This document shows, one piece after another, positions 62,653 to 64,000 of a stretch of DNA of 64,000 nt; position 1 is the first letter of the stretch; every line of letters begins with the position of its first letter. The notes beneath the pieces are model-generated. The model made no database searches, had not been told where the DNA came from, and saw only the letters and a list, made by a program, of their open reading frames with translations. The DNA comes from Neorhizobium petrolearium (GTDB lineage Bacteria > Pseudomonadota > Alphaproteobacteria > Rhizobiales > Rhizobiaceae): contig NZ_JAGGJW010000008.1 of the NCBI RefSeq assembly GCF_017873175.1, positions 124,001 through 188,000 of the forward strand, read 5' to 3'. The translations under genes were made by a program, and so were the position numbers.

Positions 62653-63743
62653 TGGACCAGGCTTTCGTTCTGAGTGGGCTCGACGCGCTGACCGGCGCTG
62701 TCGAAATAATGGAGGTCGAAGAGGTCGAAGCCGATCGTCACCGGATCGCCCATGCGATAGGGATTGCGGCCGCTATCGCTGACAAGCAGCACCTGGCCCG
62801 AAGGCAGGGCCACATGCAGTAACGTCTCGCTACCAAGATATTCCACAAGCCGGATCGTTCCCTCGGTCGTGACATCGCCGTCGCCCACCTGCAATGACGA
62901 AGGGCGCACGCACAAGGTCATGGCTTCGCTCGTCGCTCTAAGAGCAGGAATGGCGAACCGGGGCAGGCCGGCAATGTCGACGAAGGTCCGGCCCGCCTCA
63001 TGTAACACCTTTGCCTGCAGCATGTTGATCTTGGGCGAGCCGATGAAGCCGGCAACGAAAAGGTTCTGGGGCCGGGTGTAGAGCTCCTGTGGCGTTCCGA
63101 CCTGCTCGATCTTGCCGCCCCTCAGCACCACGATGCGGCTTGCCATGGTCATGGCCTCCACCTGGTCATGCGTCACATAAATCATTGTCGTTCCGAGACG
63201 CGTATAGAGGGAAGCCAGTTCGGCCCGCATCTGCACACGCAGCTCGGCATCGAGGTTGGAAAGCGGTTCGTCGAAGAGGAAAAGCTGCGGCTCGCGCACG
63301 ATCGCCCGGCCGATCGCCACGCGTTGCTTCTGCCCGCCGGAAAGCTGGCGCGGCTTGCGGTCCATCAACTGCTCGATCTGCAGGATGCGAGCTGCCTCGG
63401 CCACCCGGTGTTCCACTTGCTGGCGCGGAACGTTGAAATTCTGCAGGCCGAAAGCAAGGTTTTTCCTGACGTTCATGTGGGGGTAGAGCGCATAGCTCTG
63501 AAACACCATCGACAGCTCGCGTTTGGAGGCGGGCAGGTCGTTAACGATCCGTCCGCCGATGGCGATTGTTCCTTCGCTGATGTCCTCCAGGCCGGCGATC
63601 ATGCGAAGAAGGGTGGATTTCCCGCAGCCCGAAGGGCCGACGAGGACAAGAAATTCGCCGTCGCGAATATCGAGGTTCAAACCCTGGATGATGGACAGCG
63701 CCCCGTAGCGCTTGCCGACGTTTCGAAGCGTCAATCCTGCCAT
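62649..63743 (-). CDS. Sugar ABC transporter ATPase (UgpC family), third importer
   Basis: A 364-residue CUT1 ATPase: Walker [10 protein letters not shown], signature [14 protein letters not shown], Walker [17 protein letters not shown], switch YVTHD and a TOBE region from about 235. It overlaps oxidoreductase 3 and follows a permease gene after 12 nt, so importer and oxidoreductases form one leftward operon that continues beyond the window. Confidence 0.96.
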   Translation of the reverse strand: MAGLTLRNVGKRYGALSIIQGLNLDIRDGEFLVLVGPSGCGKSTLLRMIAGLEDISEGTIAIGGRIVNDLPASKRELSMVFQSYALYPHMNVRKNLAFGLQNFNVPRQQVEHRVAEAARILQIEQLMDRKPRQLSGGQKQRVAIGRAIVREPQLFLFDEPLSNLDAELRVQMRAELASLYTRLGTTMIYVTHDQVEAMTMASRIVVLRGGKIEQVGTPQELYTRPQNLFVAGFIGSPKINMLQAKVLHEAGRTFVDIAGLPRFAIPALRATSEAMTLCVRPSSLQVGDGDVTTEGTIRLVEYLGSETLLHVALPSGQVLLVSDSGRNPYRMGDPVTIGFDLFDLHYFDSAGQRVEPTQNESLVQ

Positions 63744-63755
63744 GCGTCTTGTTTC

Positions 63756-64000
63756 CTATTTCATGCCGGAGGTGGCGATGCCACGAACGATGAGTTTCTG
63801 GAACAGGACGAAGAAGATCACGACCGGCACCAGTGAAAGCACAGACATCGCGAACATCTGGCCGTAGGCCGACTTGCCTTCCTGATCGAGGAAGAGGCGC
63901 AGCGCCAGCGGCACGGTATAGCTCTTGATGTCGTTGAGGTAGATCAGCGGTGCGAGGAAGTCCTCCCACACCCAGATCAGTGAAAAGATAGCGGCCGTGC
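63756..64000 (-). CDS. Sugar ABC transporter permease (MalG type), partial at window end
   Basis: C-terminal about 80 residues of a CUT1 permease: TAAIFSLIWVWEDFLAPLIYL, then SVLSLVPVVIFFVLFQKLIV and the terminal GIATSGMK. The reading frame is open to the window edge, so the N-terminus lies outside. Belongs with the ATPase gene that follows it. Confidence 0.9.
   Translation of the reverse strand, partial: TAAIFSLIWVWEDFLAPLIYLNDIKSYTVPLALRLFLDQEGKSAYGQMFAMSVLSLVPVVIFFVLFQKLIVRGIATSGMK

Overview
The window is high-GC, densely coded DNA from an alphaproteobacterium, most likely a Rhizobiaceae member (Rhizobium/Sinorhizobium/Agrobacterium/Shinella-like). This rests on a C4-pathway hemA (5-aminolevulinate synthase) under an FNR/FixK-type box, fdhD-fdsD of an NAD-linked formate dehydrogenase, a cytosolic two-PAS chemoreceptor with a C-terminal WEEF tether, form II coxSLM, many sugar ABC importers with UgpC-type ATPases, and a sigma-54/ANTAR-style nitrate assimilation leader. 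No phage, IS element, CRISPR array, rRNA or tRNA was seen. All assignments come from reading the sequence and family knowledge; no database search was run.

Layout. 0-13 kb is mostly housekeeping: the 3' end of a formate dehydrogenase operon, an aldo/keto reductase, a chemoreceptor-cheW pair, arginase, the tamA-tamB envelope assembly pair and a small glycine-zipper lipoprotein. 13-22.3 kb holds coxSLM (molybdenum hydroxylase), hemA, dxr, a flavin monooxygenase, a lipoprotein and a SleB-like cell-wall hydrolase.

22.5-35.2 kb is a catabolic island for uronic-acid-containing oligosaccharides. An eight-gene leftward operon encodes two permeases, a GH88 unsaturated uronyl hydrolase, an ATPase, a YesL-like membrane protein, a solute-binding protein, a DUF2264 protein and KduI. 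A divergent pair encodes a heparinase II/III-type lyase without a signal peptide and a discoidin-like protein, and a GntR/FCD regulator follows. The logic is import of an oligosaccharide, cytoplasmic cleavage, and isomerisation of the unsaturated uronate.

35.5-43.7 kb holds two siderophore/corrinoid-type (FecBCD/BtuFCD) ABC importers, each with its own paralogous SAM-dependent methyltransferase. The second importer lies downstream of a clear cobalamin riboswitch, which is itself preceded by a metal-regulator-like palindrome.

43.7-48.4 kb is an assimilatory nitrate operon: MFS transporter, Rieske protein, nitrate reductase. It has a perfect sigma-54 promoter and a terminator leader with an ANTAR-type hairpin. 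The usual nirB is absent.

48.4-64 kb is a second catabolic island for an unidentified sugar or sugar acid. It has a complete ABC importer, an SDR, a GntR regulator, an enolase-superfamily dehydratase, two unrecognised genes, an FAD oxidoreductase, a second SDR, three tandem Gfo/Idh/MocA oxidoreductases and the start of another ABC importer that runs off the window. A nearly identical 32-bp element occurs next to the regulator gene and upstream of the second SDR, so the two halves are probably one regulon.
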